Shown here piece after piece: positions 8,235 through 17,363 of a DNA stretch of 35,306 bases. The first letter of the stretch is position 1. Every line of letters starts with the position of its first letter. Position numbers and translations under genes: made by a program. The stretch comes from CAVYYW01 sp963772845 (GTDB taxonomy: Bacteria; Bacillota; Bacilli; Bacillales; Sporolactobacillaceae), in assembly GCA_963772845.1 (NCBI GenBank), contig CAVYYW010000015.1:1-35306 (forward strand), in the 5' to 3' direction. The notes beneath the pieces are model-generated. The model saw only the letters and a list, made by a program, of their open reading frames with translations. It had not been told where the DNA came from and did not search any database.

Positions 8235-8264
8235 AGCCTCCGGAGTTTTGATTCTCCAGAGGCT
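8235..8264 (-). terminator. Terminator of the pullulanase gene
   Basis: Strong inverted repeat AGCCTCTGGAG/CTCCGGAGGCT on the minus strand followed by TTTTTGTG, 30 bp past the pullulanase stop. Confidence 0.85.
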
Positions 8265-8295
8265 GTGTACCTAATTCTATTAAATACTAATACCC

Positions 8296-11171
8296 TTACC
8301 TTTGCGGCTTAAGCGGTCCTCTTGCCTCTTGATGAAGCACCATCATAGAGATCCCCGGTACCGTCACCTTACCTGCAGCATGACCAAGCGTTTGTTCACT
8401 TACTTTCCCTTCTGTCGCGTTGATTTCCCAACTCCCCAAAGGAAGCTTCATATCGATCGGTGACTGATTGGGGTTATATACCACCAGGATGTTGCCCCAC
8501 TGGTCCCGGTTGGCATGGCCAGTCAGCTCAAATGCAACGGTATTATCAGGACTTGGCAAGAAGCTTAGATGATTTTTTATCTGATTGGCACTCGTCATAC
8601 GAAAAGCTGGATGCGCGTGCCGCAAACCAATCAGACCGCTGTAATAGTCAAAGACTTTATTAAACTTGGCTTTCCGAGCCCAGTCAAATTGATTCGTCTG
8701 ATCACCAGCATTATAGCTGTTATCATTTCCTCCTTTAGTTCTTAGTAACTCACTGCCTCCCTGCATGAAGGAAATGCCTTGAGAAGTCATCACAACGGCC
8801 TGCGCAAGCTCGTCCATCTTTATTCTGTCATTTACATTATCATTGGGATTGCTTTCCGTTATTTTATCCCAAAGCGTGTAATTATCATGGCTTGTAACGT
8901 AATTAATCGTCTCTCCTGGCGTCGAAGTGAAGTCATTGATACTTCCCTCTATTCCCTTCTTAATGACATCTGTGAGCCCTTTAGCGCCTGTTGCAAAGCC
9001 TTGAGACGCACTGTCAAACACATTGCCATCTAATGCATTGCGAAGATTATCATTAAAGACCGCAACGCCGAGCCCCTTTTGCTGACCTTTTGTCAGGAGC
9101 TGATCAGCGGGAAGCGCAGAGTCACCGCCTTTCCATGGCTCACCATACAAGGCGATGCCTGGGTCTATCTTATGCAGCTCCGTTGATGCTTTTTTCATTG
9201 TGTCCTTACCAAGCAAGGCCATCAGATCAAACCGGAAACCATCGACATGATACTCCTTCACCCAGTATTTTAGAGAATCGGTGATAAACTTTTGCACCAT
9301 CGGCCGTTCTGCAGCGATTTCGTTCCCTACACCCGAACCGTTGGTATAATTACCTGAAGCATCCGTCCGGTAATAATACTGAGGAACAATTTTATCAAAA
9401 TCAGATACCTTAACGTCAAATGTGTGGTTGTACACGACATCCATATTAATACCGATATTACTCTTATGAAGCGACTGCACCATCTGTTTAAATTCTTTAA
9501 TTCTCGCTGTTCCATAAGGTGTTGAAGCATACGCTCCTTCTGGCACATTGTAATTACGCGGGTCATAACCCCAGTTATATTGATCATTTTTCGTTTCATC
9601 AATACTGTTAAAGGCATAGGAAGGCAGCACCTGGACATGCGTGATCCCTAATTCCTTTAAATGATCGAGACCAGTTTTTACTTGATTTGGTCCCTTTGTT
9701 CCATGCTCGGTTAGAGCCAAAAATTTACCCTTATTTGTCATTCCGGAATTTTTATCAATCGAAAAATCACGGATGTGCATCTCATAAATGATTTCATCTT
9801 CTATGTTATTTGGAGTGACATGCTTATCACCCTTCCAGCCTGGCGGATCCGTTTTCTGCAAATCAACGATCATTCCTCTCGTTCCATTGGGAGCAATTGC
9901 TGTTGCATAAGGATCAACCGCCTCATTTGTTTGACCCTGAACGGTGACTTCATACGTGTAGTATTTATCTGCCTGATTCCCATGAAGCTTGGTGGACCAC
10001 GTCCCTTTCGTTGATTTTTTCATAGGTACTCTTTTCGTCAAAGCACCCTCCGCGGTGTTATATAACAGTAAATTAACATGAGCTGCGGTTGGTGCCCAAA
10101 CTCTGAACGAGGTCCCCGAAGGCTTATACGTATTCCCAGATCCGATCCCTTGTAGACATACGTTTTCTGGTTTAGCACCTTCCGAGGAATGATCACTGCC
10201 GGGGTGACTCCCTCAGCTTGTACCGTTAAATTATGGGTAACATCCGGCGCCTTATTAAGCGTCACGTTAACTAAATCGGTCGTTACACCGCTACCGTCTT
10301 TTGGAAGTGCGGCATCAGGATTATTTAGACTGTCCAGCACCTTATGCTCGGTGAATATTAGAAAACGTCACGGATGTTCCGTCTTCAGGAACTGCGAGTT
10401 GGTTATTTTCTGACGGATATGCCTCATCCCAGCCATCATTAAGTGTGACCTTGTATTGATAACTGCCTTCCTTTAAATCGGCTGTAAACTGGTACAAATT
10501 ATCATTCACCTTGTGAAAAAGTGTTGTGTGATCGTCTGGAGTCCAGTCGCTTTTAGCTCCAAGCTGTTTCTGGAAGTCTGAGGTAAGAACAGCTGTCACA
10601 CTGTTCGCATTCTCCACGGATTTAACCGGAATCGACTTTTTTGCCGTCTGATCATAGACTGAAAATCCGCTGGCTCCTGTACTGAGCGACAACGATTTAT
10701 TTAATTTAACAAGTAATTGTTTTGACCCATCTAAATACGCATTACTGACAGCAGGCGAGGCTGCTTTTTCAGCATCAGCCTGATTATAAAAAATTTGCTG
10801 CACCCCCTGCACAAGCCAAACTTCATTTCCTTTGCTAACATCAATGTAACGGTCGGTCGCCCATCCCGTGCCTCCCAGTTCCCTTTTCGAACGATAATCC
10901 CAACTTCTGAATTATCTCCTGGCACCTTAACATGACTGACCGCACCGTAGGCATCCTGTCCATCAAATGAATACGCCTGCCCGTCTCCATTATCAGGCTT
11001 ATAGGGCCACATCCACAAATTCCAGCTGTCAAAATCCTTATTAAAACGAAGATAATGAACAGTTAGAGACGTAGATTGATCAGCAGCCCGGGCCGGCCGC
11101 ATTGCCCCGGAACTTACCATGGCCAGCAAAAGAACAGCCATCAAAATAATATTAATCCCCTTTTTAATCAT
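8296..11171 (-). pseudogene. pulA: Secreted type I pullulanase, broken by three frameshifts
   Basis: Together the frames encode about 950 residues of a debranching enzyme that hydrolyses alpha-1,6 bonds in pullulan. Piece 1 (11171 to about 10855) has a signal peptide ending near ARAADQ and a CBM41-like domain (LTVHYLRFNKDFDSWNLWMW). Piece 2 (to about 10356) and piece 3 (to about 10135) carry N-terminal beta domains. Piece 4 (to 8296) has the FRVWAPTAAH CBM48-type entry, the pullulanase signature YNWGYDPRNYNVPEG, and GH13 catalytic regions DVVYNHTF, DGFRFDLMAL (nucleophile D), YGEPWKGG (acid E) and VTSHDNYTLWD. The first shift coincides with a GGTC tandem duplication at 10851-10858. The start ATG has AAGGAG upstream. 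Unless these are sequencing errors, no full-length enzyme is made. The catalytic piece alone lacks a secretion signal. Confidence 0.85.
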
Positions 11172-11462
11172 AGAAAAACTCCTTTTTCAAGATTTCCTGG
11201 GAACGATCTGGTTGGCCACATATCATCAGATTAACTAAGTATTTGATCAAAAATATCATGCATACGATTGCACACAACTCTGGAATAGCTTGCATTTTTA
11301 TTCGTAATAAAAACCCGCGCGACAACAGAAATAGACCGCTTACATTTGGTAAAAATCCCCTCCTTTCTCACCTTTTATATCTTTCTATTTTTGCATTTTT
11401 TAAATTTTTAGTCAATTTAACAGTATGTTTTTACACGTGCAAACATTTTTATGAACAAAAAA
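11172..11462. other. Pullulanase upstream region
   Basis: Gene-free stretch between the pullulanase start and the rlmN-like terminator. It contains a near-consensus CcpA site (listed separately). A minus-strand TTGACT near 11410 could be a -35 element, but no clear -10 follows at normal spacing. A minus-strand GAAAGGAGGGG sequence near 11360 resembles a ribosome binding site, but no credible start codon follows. Confidence 0.4.
11331..11345 (-). promoter_or_regulatory. Candidate catabolite-responsive element (cre)
   Basis: The minus-strand sequence ATGTAAGCGGTCTAT matches the CcpA consensus WTGNAANCGNWNNCW at all fixed positions but the last C. It lies about 165 bp upstream of the pullulanase start, which fits carbon catabolite repression of a starch-degrading enzyme. 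Confidence 0.4.
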
Positions 11463-11487
11463 AAGCGCATCTGCTTGAGATGCGCTT
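11463..11487 (-). terminator. Terminator of the rlmN-like gene
   Basis: AAGCGCATCT/AGATGCGCTT perfect stem with a 5-nt loop. It is flanked by an A-run and a T-run, so it could work in both directions. It lies 13 bp past the methyltransferase stop. Confidence 0.85.
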
Positions 11488-11499
11488 TTCCCTAATAAT

Positions 11500-12579
11500 T
11501 TATAGTGCTTTTTCCTTTTCCTTGTCTTTCTTTACCTGCTTACTTCTTAACTGTCCGCAGGCCGCGTCTATATCCGTACCATGCTCTAAGCGGACGCCGC
11601 AATTAATGCCTTTCTTTTTCAATGTGTCAAAGAAAGTGGAAATCGCTGCATCATCACTCCGCTGATACTGGCCATGCTCGTCAACCGGATTATAAGGAAT
11701 CAGATTCACGTATGACAGATGGCGCTTGTCCTTCAAGAGTTCCCCAAGCTGAAGGGCTTCTTCCCTATGATCATTAACATCCTTAATCAGAATGTACTCA
11801 AATGTAATCCTGCGGTTGGTTTTTTCAAGATAATAATCAATGGCTGTCATTAATTTTTCGAGTGGAAAAGCCTTATTGATCTTCATAATGCTTGTCCTGA
11901 GCTCATCGTTCGGTGCATGCAGAGAAACCGCTAAGTTAACCTGTAGCTTGGTATCTGCGAACTCATAAATTTTGTGTGCTAATCCGCTGGTAGACACGGT
12001 AATGTGTCTTGCACCAATCGCAAGCCCTTTCTGATCATTGACCACGTAAAGGAAATCCATCAGATTGTTAAAGTTATCGAACGGTTCCCCGATCCCCATA
12101 ACAACAATGTGGCTCACGCGTTCATCTTTCTCAGCTTCGTCTAGATGGTGCTGAACATTCATGATCTGTTCCACAATTTCTCCGCTTGTTAAATCACGGC
12201 TTTTTGCTAATAAACCGCTTGCGCAAAAACTGCAGCCGATGTTACAGCCTACTTGTGTCGTTACACACACGGACAGACCATATTTAAATCTCATCAAGAC
12301 GGTTTCAATTAAGTTGCCATCTTTTAACCTGAAAAGAAATTTATTTGTTCCATCTGCAGATTCCTGCCTAGTGTGCAGTGAAAGTGTTTGAATCTCGAAA
12401 TTCTCCTTCAATAACTCAATACAGTCTTTATTGACGTTATTCATTTCAGAAAAATCCGTGACACGTTTCTTATATAACCAATCCCAAACCTGAGAAGCCC
12501 GGAATTTTTTATGCCCATGTTCCAGTAGCCAAGACGTCAGCTGTTCAAATGTCAGTCCATAAATGGATGATTTAGTCAT
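11500..12579 (-). CDS. rlmN: Radical-SAM 23S rRNA (adenine2503-C2) methyltransferase, RlmN family
   Basis: RlmN enzymes methylate C2 of A2503 in 23S rRNA by radical SAM chemistry and use an intermediate methyl-cysteine. Visible features are the iron-sulfur motif CNIGCSFC (C112, C116, C119), GIGEPFDNF, and the C-terminal DIDAACGQLR motif with the methyl-accepting cysteine. I place the start at ATG 12579 because AGAGGGT precedes it by seven bases; a frame eight codons longer exists (ATG 12603). The product is 359 aa. CSFCASGLLAKSRDL and VRLEHG differ from the usual Bacillus housekeeping forms (CTFCAST, RREQG). The location next to pullulanase is also not the usual rlmN locus, so this may be a second, divergent copy. 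It is clearly closer to RlmN than to Cfr. Confidence 0.82.
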   Translation of the reverse strand: MTKSSIYGLTFEQLTSWLLEHGHKKFRASQVWDWLYKKRVTDFSEMNNVNKDCIELLKENFEIQTLSLHTRQESADGTNKFLFRLKDGNLIETVLMRFKYGLSVCVTTQVGCNIGCSFCASGLLAKSRDLTSGEIVEQIMNVQHHLDEAEKDERVSHIVVMGIGEPFDNFNNLMDFLYVVNDQKGLAIGARHITVSTSGLAHKIYEFADTKLQVNLAVSLHAPNDELRTSIMKINKAFPLEKLMTAIDYYLEKTNRRITFEYILIKDVNDHREEALQLGELLKDKRHLSYVNLIPYNPVDEHGQYQRSDDAAISTFFDTLKKKGINCGVRLEHGTDIDAACGQLRSKQVKKDKEKEKAL

Positions 12580-12624
12580 GTTAAACCCTCTTTCGAAATG
12601 CATTCAGTATCATACTACTTAAAA

Positions 12625-12659
12625 TTAACAAACAGTGCAACACCCTTGACTGTTGTTAA
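12625..12659. promoter_or_regulatory. Inverted repeat upstream of the rlmN-like gene
   Basis: TTAACAAACAG (12625-12635) and CTGTTGTTAA (12650-12659) form an imperfect dyad about 50-80 bp upstream of the methyltransferase start. On the minus strand a TATGAT -10-like hexamer (about 12612-12607) follows. The dyad could be an operator or a transcript hairpin overlapping the promoter. Confidence 0.3.
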
Positions 12660-12776
12660 TCTTTAAATATGAACAAAATTGGCTGTACTAACAATTGATT
12701 TTGAAAATTTAGAATTAAATCACTACATTTAGCTTATTGGATTATATTCATTATTGCGAAAATATCGAAAGATTAG

Positions 12777-12805
12777 TTCATTATATAGAACGATCGTGGT
12801 ATAAT
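12777..12805 (+). promoter_or_regulatory. Sigma-A-type promoter for the acyltransferase gene
   Basis: TTCATT (12777-12782), 17 bases, then a perfect TATAAT (12800-12805), about 40 bp before the acyltransferase start. The -35 is weak. Confidence 0.5.
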
Positions 12806-12843
12806 ATTAAAAACCTTAGATGGAAAGGTAGGTAATTAGTAGT

Positions 12844-13944
12844 ATGAAGAACATATCTATAAATATTATCAATAATAACAGTAAAGCCTCTAGTATTTTA
12901 GATTTCCTTAGATTTTTCTCAGCTTTTATTGTTTTTTTATTTCATTTTTATGTCCCTGTTCCTGGTTACCAAGCAGTAATGATATTTTTTGTTTTAAGTG
13001 GATATTTTATCTCTTCAACGGTGTTAAAAGCAATAAAAAACAATAAATGGTCTTGGGGGGATTATTTATTAAAAAGAATAACTAGACTTTGGATCGTCTT
13101 ATTACCAGCACTTATACTCACTTTATTTTGGGCAAAATTACAGCTCTGGGTTGTTTGGAGAGAGTTTAAGTCCAGATAACCTAAAAATTTCACATTACAT
13201 AAATTGGGAATATTTTTCTGGTAATATTTTATTTTTGCAAGGCATAATTGTCAAACCATTTGGTTTAAACGGTCCTCTTTGGAGTTTAAGTTATGAATTC
13301 TGGTACTATATTTTATTTCCCTGCCTTGTCCTATTAATTTCTTCACGAAAGATCGGATGAAGATTTTATATTTAATAGTATTTATTGTAATTTCATTATT
13401 TATAGGTGAAAAAATAATGTTGTATTTTTTAGTTTGGTTATTAGGAGCAATAATTCCTTTATTAAAGCCTCTAATAATCACAAATAAAAAAGTAAGTTAT
13501 TTAGTTATTATGTTTTTCTCTTTTGTCGCCTTAGCTTCCATGAATTACAACCCTAATGCTGGTTTCTTAAAGGATTTATCGGTGGGAATAACTTTTTCTG
13601 TATTAATTTATCTCATTATTTCCGTTTTTAATAATCAAACAAGAAACGCGTCAAGACTCAATTTAAGCCAAGAACTTGCTGGATTTTCTTATACTTTATA
13701 TCTAGTTCATTATCCTTTATCTAATTTTATACTTACATGGTTGATTTCTCCATTTTGGCCATTCGGAACTACCACTTTATTTATAAAAGTAATATTAGCT
13801 ATTTCTGTGCTAATATACGCATGGACAATTGCTTCACTAACTGAAAGACACACGGATAAAATGAGAAAAATTCTTTCTAACCTATTCTACAAAAGAGGAC
13901 TTAGACAAAGAAAAACCCAATATCAAATCACTGATATTAAATAA
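12844..13944 (+). pseudogene. Membrane acyltransferase (Acyltransferase_3 family), two frameshifts
   Basis: Three consecutive frames (12844-13179, 13151-13360, 13357-13944) together form one multi-helix membrane O-acyltransferase of the OafA/YrhL type, which transfers acyl groups to surface sugars. Hallmarks are the N-terminal LDFLRFFSAFIVFLFHFYV with its conserved histidine and the following FFVLSGYFIS, then GPLWSLSYEFWYYILFP, and a C-terminal YTLYLVHYPLSNF. Reading continues smoothly if one base is adjusted near 13131-13138 (GCAAAATTAC) and another near 13347-13350 (CGAAAG), both at A-runs. The gene is visibly more AT-rich than its neighbours, which suggests recent acquisition. Either the gene is decayed or the assembly has homopolymer errors. 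Confidence 0.78.
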
Positions 13945-14346
13945 TTTTTAAGAAAATGCCTACTTAAAAGCAAAACTTCTTTAAATAACCTCACAATTAA
14001 TATAATTGACCTATTGTATAATGAGAACCAAGTAAAGAACATAGAAGGTTAAAATGGCACAAACACGATTAGAACAATCAGCACAATGGCATAAGAGATG
14101 TGCAATGTTCTAAAGTTTTATGCGCTTTTAGATATTATAGTTATACTCCTATGGCAAGTCTTCCCCAACTCCAATTATGCCAAATTGTTCCTGCATGTTT
14201 TTAGGAAAGTAAGAGGAGACAATCACTTGAACGCAGAGTTGAATTAATTTACAAAATAAACCATCTTATTTGAAGTAATTTAGTGGATATAGCAATGTAA
14301 TCTAAATATTTTGTTTAATCTATTTTCGAGAATTTCATCACCAAAA
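13945..14346. other. Gene-free AT-rich stretch after the acyltransferase
   Basis: I see no supportable gene. A TATAAT at 14017-14022 and a 19-codon frame starting ATG 14053 are present, but nothing supports their being functional. The base composition matches the AT-rich acyltransferase, so the stretch may belong to the same acquired segment. Confidence 0.35.
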
Positions 14347-14372
14347 AACCACAGCAAAGTCTGCTGTGGTTT
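14346..14372 (-). terminator. Terminator of the S53 peptidase gene
   Basis: AACCACAGCA/TGCTGTGGTT stem with a short loop. On the minus strand it is followed by TTTTTTGG, just past the peptidase stop. Confidence 0.85.
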
Positions 14373-14384
14373 CTTTTATTATGC

Positions 14385-16028
14385 TTATTTTTGCTGTAAA
14401 CCTTTCAGGTAATTCATCAGGGCAGTGCCATCCGGGCTTCCCCAGCCCGTGCAGGGATCCCAGCCGATTCGGGCAGTATAGGCACCTTTTTCTTTACTTG
14501 CCGATTCATTATTGCCTTCTACAATGTCTCTAAAAGCACCATTCCGGGCAGAAGGATCATATAAAGCCGGATTTAAAAAGCCGACCGGCTGACCATTCTG
14601 CTTATTAATAAGCGCCAGCAATCCTGCCCAAAGGGGCGCAACGGCACTGGTACCGCCAATTACAATTTCTTGTCCGTCTACCAGTATTTTATAGCCTGTC
14701 GCTGGATCAGCGTCTCCAGCGACATCTGGGACACCTCTGCCTTTTGAGCCATTTGGATTCGCTGACACCGGGACATCCGCGGATGCTTGCCAATCCGGCA
14801 GATCAAATACTGAACTGACACCGCCGCCTGTACTGCTGTCCGGGCCTTCGTTCCAGACAACTTCATTTGAAATCGTCTTACCTGTACCTTCAAGCTTTGT
14901 TCCCCCACACGCGAGTGCATGAGGGCTTGAAGCCGGAAAATCGACATGAACAAGGCCATCGGTTTCGCCATCTGCGGAACCACGGTCACCGGATGCACAG
15001 CAAACCGTTACACCGACTGCTGCAGCATCCTGAAAAGCGCGGTCCATTGCTTTCATTGCCTGCTCGGTCCACTGGCTTTCAGCAGCTCCCCAGCTTATTG
15101 AAATAACAGAGGGTTTATTTTCAGTATCGTGAACCGCTGTTTTAATAGCATTTAGAAAGCCTGCGTCTGTGTTTGGAGCAAAATATACCGCAATATTGAC
15201 ACCGGGAGCAACGGCACCAGCCACCTCAACATCCAGCACCACTTCTCCATCAGGACCGTTTGCGCTTCCTGTTGGCTTATTCGTGGCGCCATTCACGCCT
15301 ACCGCTTTAACGTTCGGCTGCGGAACCCCAAGTGAGGCGAAATAGTTTTGCAGCTCAGAAGGATCATAGCCGCCACCTAATTCAATAATGGCAATGCTTT
15401 GATCACTGCAATCAACACCTGTTGGGAAATTGTAAAGCTCAGCAATCTGCGGAGGCGTGTAGGACATTCTTGTACTGCTGGCCCGAGCCATTATATGGTC
15501 TTCCTTCAAAATCTGAAAATGCGCTCGAACCTGTGGGCGGTCATCCAGTCCCAGAACGGCTTCGACAACACCCTCAAGTGCTGTTGGAATACTTACGTGA
15601 CCTGTTCGCCCACGATAGGTGAAGTCGGGATGTTCGTAAGCTTCAAGCTCAACTTTAAAAGCCTTGCTGAAGGCTGCTGTTTTCCCTGCCAGCAGAACGG
15701 TGCCTGCTGCTTCGTTAATCTCTTTTACCTCTAGATTGTGTTCATTTGCGAACTGCTTCACTTTTTCAATGTCTTCTTGATCTGCGCCATGTGCTTCAGC
15801 AAATTCTTCCCGGCTAAGATGTCTGTTTGACGACAAAGGGACGCTTGTGTTTTTTTTCAAATAATCATCAATTGAGGGACGTCTTACAAGCAGCGTCACC
15901 GTCATCTCTTCATCAGGATCGACTGGTCCTGTTTTACGGGCATTGGCTAAAGGTTTTCTTTCACTGCTTGGAATCTGTGCGTAATGAGAATGCTTCTGGC
16001 TTTCTGCCGCCTTCTGATCTTTGCTCAT
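14385..16028 (-). CDS. Serine-carboxyl peptidase, S53 family (kumamolisin-like)
   Basis: The 547-aa product is a pro-enzyme of the sedolisin family, endopeptidases active at acid pH. An N-terminal prodomain (about residues 1-188) precedes the catalytic domain, which begins near MSYTPPQIAELYNFP. Catalytic residues are visible: E262 and D266 in DGEVVLDVEVAGA, oxyanion D348 in ASGDRGSADG, and S461 in GGTSAVAPLWAG. The C-terminal calcium site region is FRDIVEGNN...GWDPCTGWGSPDG. No classical signal peptide is present; kumamolisin-type enzymes also begin with a hydrophilic prodomain, so the export route is unclear. A strong AAGGAGG precedes the ATG, and a terminator follows the stop. Confidence 0.93.
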   Translation of the reverse strand: MSKDQKAAESQKHSHYAQIPSSERKPLANARKTGPVDPDEEMTVTLLVRRPSIDDYLKKNTSVPLSSNRHLSREEFAEAHGADQEDIEKVKQFANEHNLEVKEINEAAGTVLLAGKTAAFSKAFKVELEAYEHPDFTYRGRTGHVSIPTALEGVVEAVLGLDDRPQVRAHFQILKEDHIMARASSTRMSYTPPQIAELYNFPTGVDCSDQSIAIIELGGGYDPSELQNYFASLGVPQPNVKAVGVNGATNKPTGSANGPDGEVVLDVEVAGAVAPGVNIAVYFAPNTDAGFLNAIKTAVHDTENKPSVISISWGAAESQWTEQAMKAMDRAFQDAAAVGVTVCCASGDRGSADGETDGLVHVDFPASSPHALACGGTKLEGTGKTISNEVVWNEGPDSSTGGGVSSVFDLPDWQASADVPVSANPNGSKGRGVPDVAGDADPATGYKILVDGQEIVIGGTSAVAPLWAGLLALINKQNGQPVGFLNPALYDPSARNGAFRDIVEGNNESASKEKGAYTARIGWDPCTGWGSPDGTALMNYLKGLQQK

Positions 16029-16112
16029 ATTATTCCTCCTTGCCCATGAAAAAGATGGATGTTCATTTTATTAAACACAATTATTTATCTATTCTGCATA
16101 ATGTCGATTTAT

Positions 16113-16748
16113 TTACAAACTTTTAAGCGCGTCAGAAATCGTCTTGTCACCGGATAAGATTTCGATCGTTTTCTTGTACGTCTTGTCATTCTCTAGAGCC
16201 TCAACAGCAACCTGAGCAACATCATCGCGCGGAATGTCCGATTTGAAGTTTAATGACTCTGCTGCAGCTATTTTTCCTGTTCCTTCTTCATCAGACAATC
16301 TTCCTGGGCGAAGAATCGTATAGTTCAGAGATGTGTTTTTCAAATACTCATCTGCTCGTTTTTTGGCAGCGAAATATGGCTTCATTGCATCATCTGCCTC
16401 ACTAGCATCTTCCGGAATCATAGCACTTACAATCACAAAACGTTTCACATTATGTGATTCTGCTTCATCCATTGCCTTAATCGCGCCTTCCTGATCAATC
16501 AGGATCGTTTTATCCGCACCTGTTTTTGCACCTGAACCTGCTGTAAAGATAACAGCATCCGCACCTTTAACGGCATGAGATATATCTTTTTCCAGGTCGC
16601 CTTTTACTGTTTTCGCTCCAAGCTCCTCAAGCTTCGGAATCTGCTCTTCTTTACGGACCATCGCAGTTACCTGATGATCACTCTTTCCTAATAAACTCAC
16701 AATTTTTTGACCTATTTTACCGTTCGCTCCGATTACTAGTACATTCAT
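16113..16748 (-). CDS. NAD(P)-binding SDR/NmrA-like protein, YhfK-type
   Basis: The 211-aa product opens with the Rossmann dinucleotide motif LVIGANGKIGQKIV (residues 4-17) and continues as an atypical short-chain dehydrogenase: AMVRKEEQIPKLEELGA, then DAVIFTAGSG, then FVIVSAMIPED and YTILRPGRLSDEEGTG. It lacks the classical YxxxK dehydrogenase site, as is usual for the NAD(P)H-binding (NAD_binding_10) subgroup, which act as reductases or redox sensors. It closely resembles B. subtilis YhfK in size and motifs. Substrate unknown. AAGGAGG lies nine bases upstream of the ATG. It precedes the S53 peptidase gene by 84 bp on the same strand. Confidence 0.87.
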   Translation of the reverse strand: MNVLVIGANGKIGQKIVSLLGKSDHQVTAMVRKEEQIPKLEELGAKTVKGDLEKDISHAVKGADAVIFTAGSGAKTGADKTILIDQEGAIKAMDEAESHNVKRFVIVSAMIPEDASEADDAMKPYFAAKKRADEYLKNTSLNYTILRPGRLSDEEGTGKIAAAESLNFKSDIPRDDVAQVAVEALENDKTYKKTIEILSGDKTISDALKSL

Positions 16749-16896
16749 TAGATAAATCCTCCTTAAAAATTATCGACTATTTTTAACTATTTAGGACTAT
16801 ACCACGTCACGTCCTTTTTCAATCTTTTTGAATTTATTTATTCCCTATTTAAGACTTTCCATGTCCTAAAGCGGAGGAGCGCTGTAAACCGTTTGT

Positions 16897-16925
16897 CGAC
16901 AAAAACCGGGGCGTGACAGGCACCG
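16897..16925 (+). repeat. REP-like repeat, copy 1
   Basis: A 29-bp sequence with core GGGGCGTGACAGGCACCG. It differs at one base from the copy at 19767-19795, in the same orientation. The two copies bracket the GntR-ABC operon. I believe this core recurs in Bacillaceae genomes, but I cannot confirm that here. Confidence 0.7.
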
Positions 16926-16941
16926 AAAAATACGGTATACT
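16913..16941 (+). promoter_or_regulatory. Promoter of the GntR-ABC operon, -35 inside the repeat
   Basis: GTGACA (16913-16918), 17 bases, then TATACT (16936-16941). The -35 hexamer is part of the REP-like repeat. Confidence 0.6.
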
Positions 16942-16942
16942 A

Positions 16943-16958
16943 CATTACACCACTAATG
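16943..16958 (+). promoter_or_regulatory. Candidate operator of the GntR regulator
   Basis: CATTA (16943-16947) and TAATG (16954-16958) form a dyad with a 6-nt spacer immediately downstream of the -10. A CACTAAT direct repeat overlaps it. The position fits repression by the first gene product of the operon. Confidence 0.45.
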
Positions 16959-16985
16959 CACTAATCCTCGAGAGGAGGAGCATGC

Positions 16986-17363
16986 TTGATTTTAGATACA
17001 GATGGCATGAAGCCTATATATGTCCAAATTGCTGAATGGCTTGAAAATGAAATTCTAGAGGGCACATTTCAAAGTGATAAAAAAGTTTATTCGCAATACC
17101 AGCTCGCTGAACTGTTCAATATAAATCCCGCAACTGCCGCTAAGGGGCTGAATATTTTAGCCGACGAAAAAATTCTTTATAAAAAAAGAGGCCTTGGCAT
17201 GTTCGTGGAAAATACCGCTAAAGAAAAGATCCTTACTAAACGTAAGGATCATACCTTAAAACAATTAGTCCAGAATATCGTAAGAGAGGCAAAGACGCTG
17301 CATGTCAGCGAAGAGCAATTAATCCAAATGATCAAAAGCGCAAACAAGGAGGATGGAAAATGA
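16986..17363 (+). CDS. GntR-family transcriptional regulator, YtrA subfamily
   Basis: The 125-aa product is a winged helix-turn-helix (about residues 8-75: YVQIAEWLENEILEGTF, then YQLAELFNINPATAAKGLNIL) with only a short C-terminal dimerisation helix and no large effector domain, as in the YtrA subfamily. YtrA-type proteins repress their own ABC-transporter operons and respond to cell-envelope stress. The start is TTG at 16986, seven bases after AGGAGG (16973-16978). The stop overlaps the next ATG by 4 bp, showing tight coupling to the ATPase. It probably binds the dyad just downstream of the promoter. Confidence 0.9.
   Translation: MILDTDGMKPIYVQIAEWLENEILEGTFQSDKKVYSQYQLAELFNINPATAAKGLNILADEKILYKKRGLGMFVENTAKEKILTKRKDHTLKQLVQNIVREAKTLHVSEEQLIQMIKSANKEDGK

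Noticed and set aside
11500..12579. Cfr (C8-methylating antibiotic-resistance enzyme)
   Set aside because: Motifs (GCNIGCSFCAS, GIGEPFDNF, long N-terminal domain) follow RlmN. Cfr-specific segments are absent.
14053..14112. 19-codon ORF after the acyltransferase gene
   Set aside because: Too short, weak ribosome binding site and no recognisable similarity.
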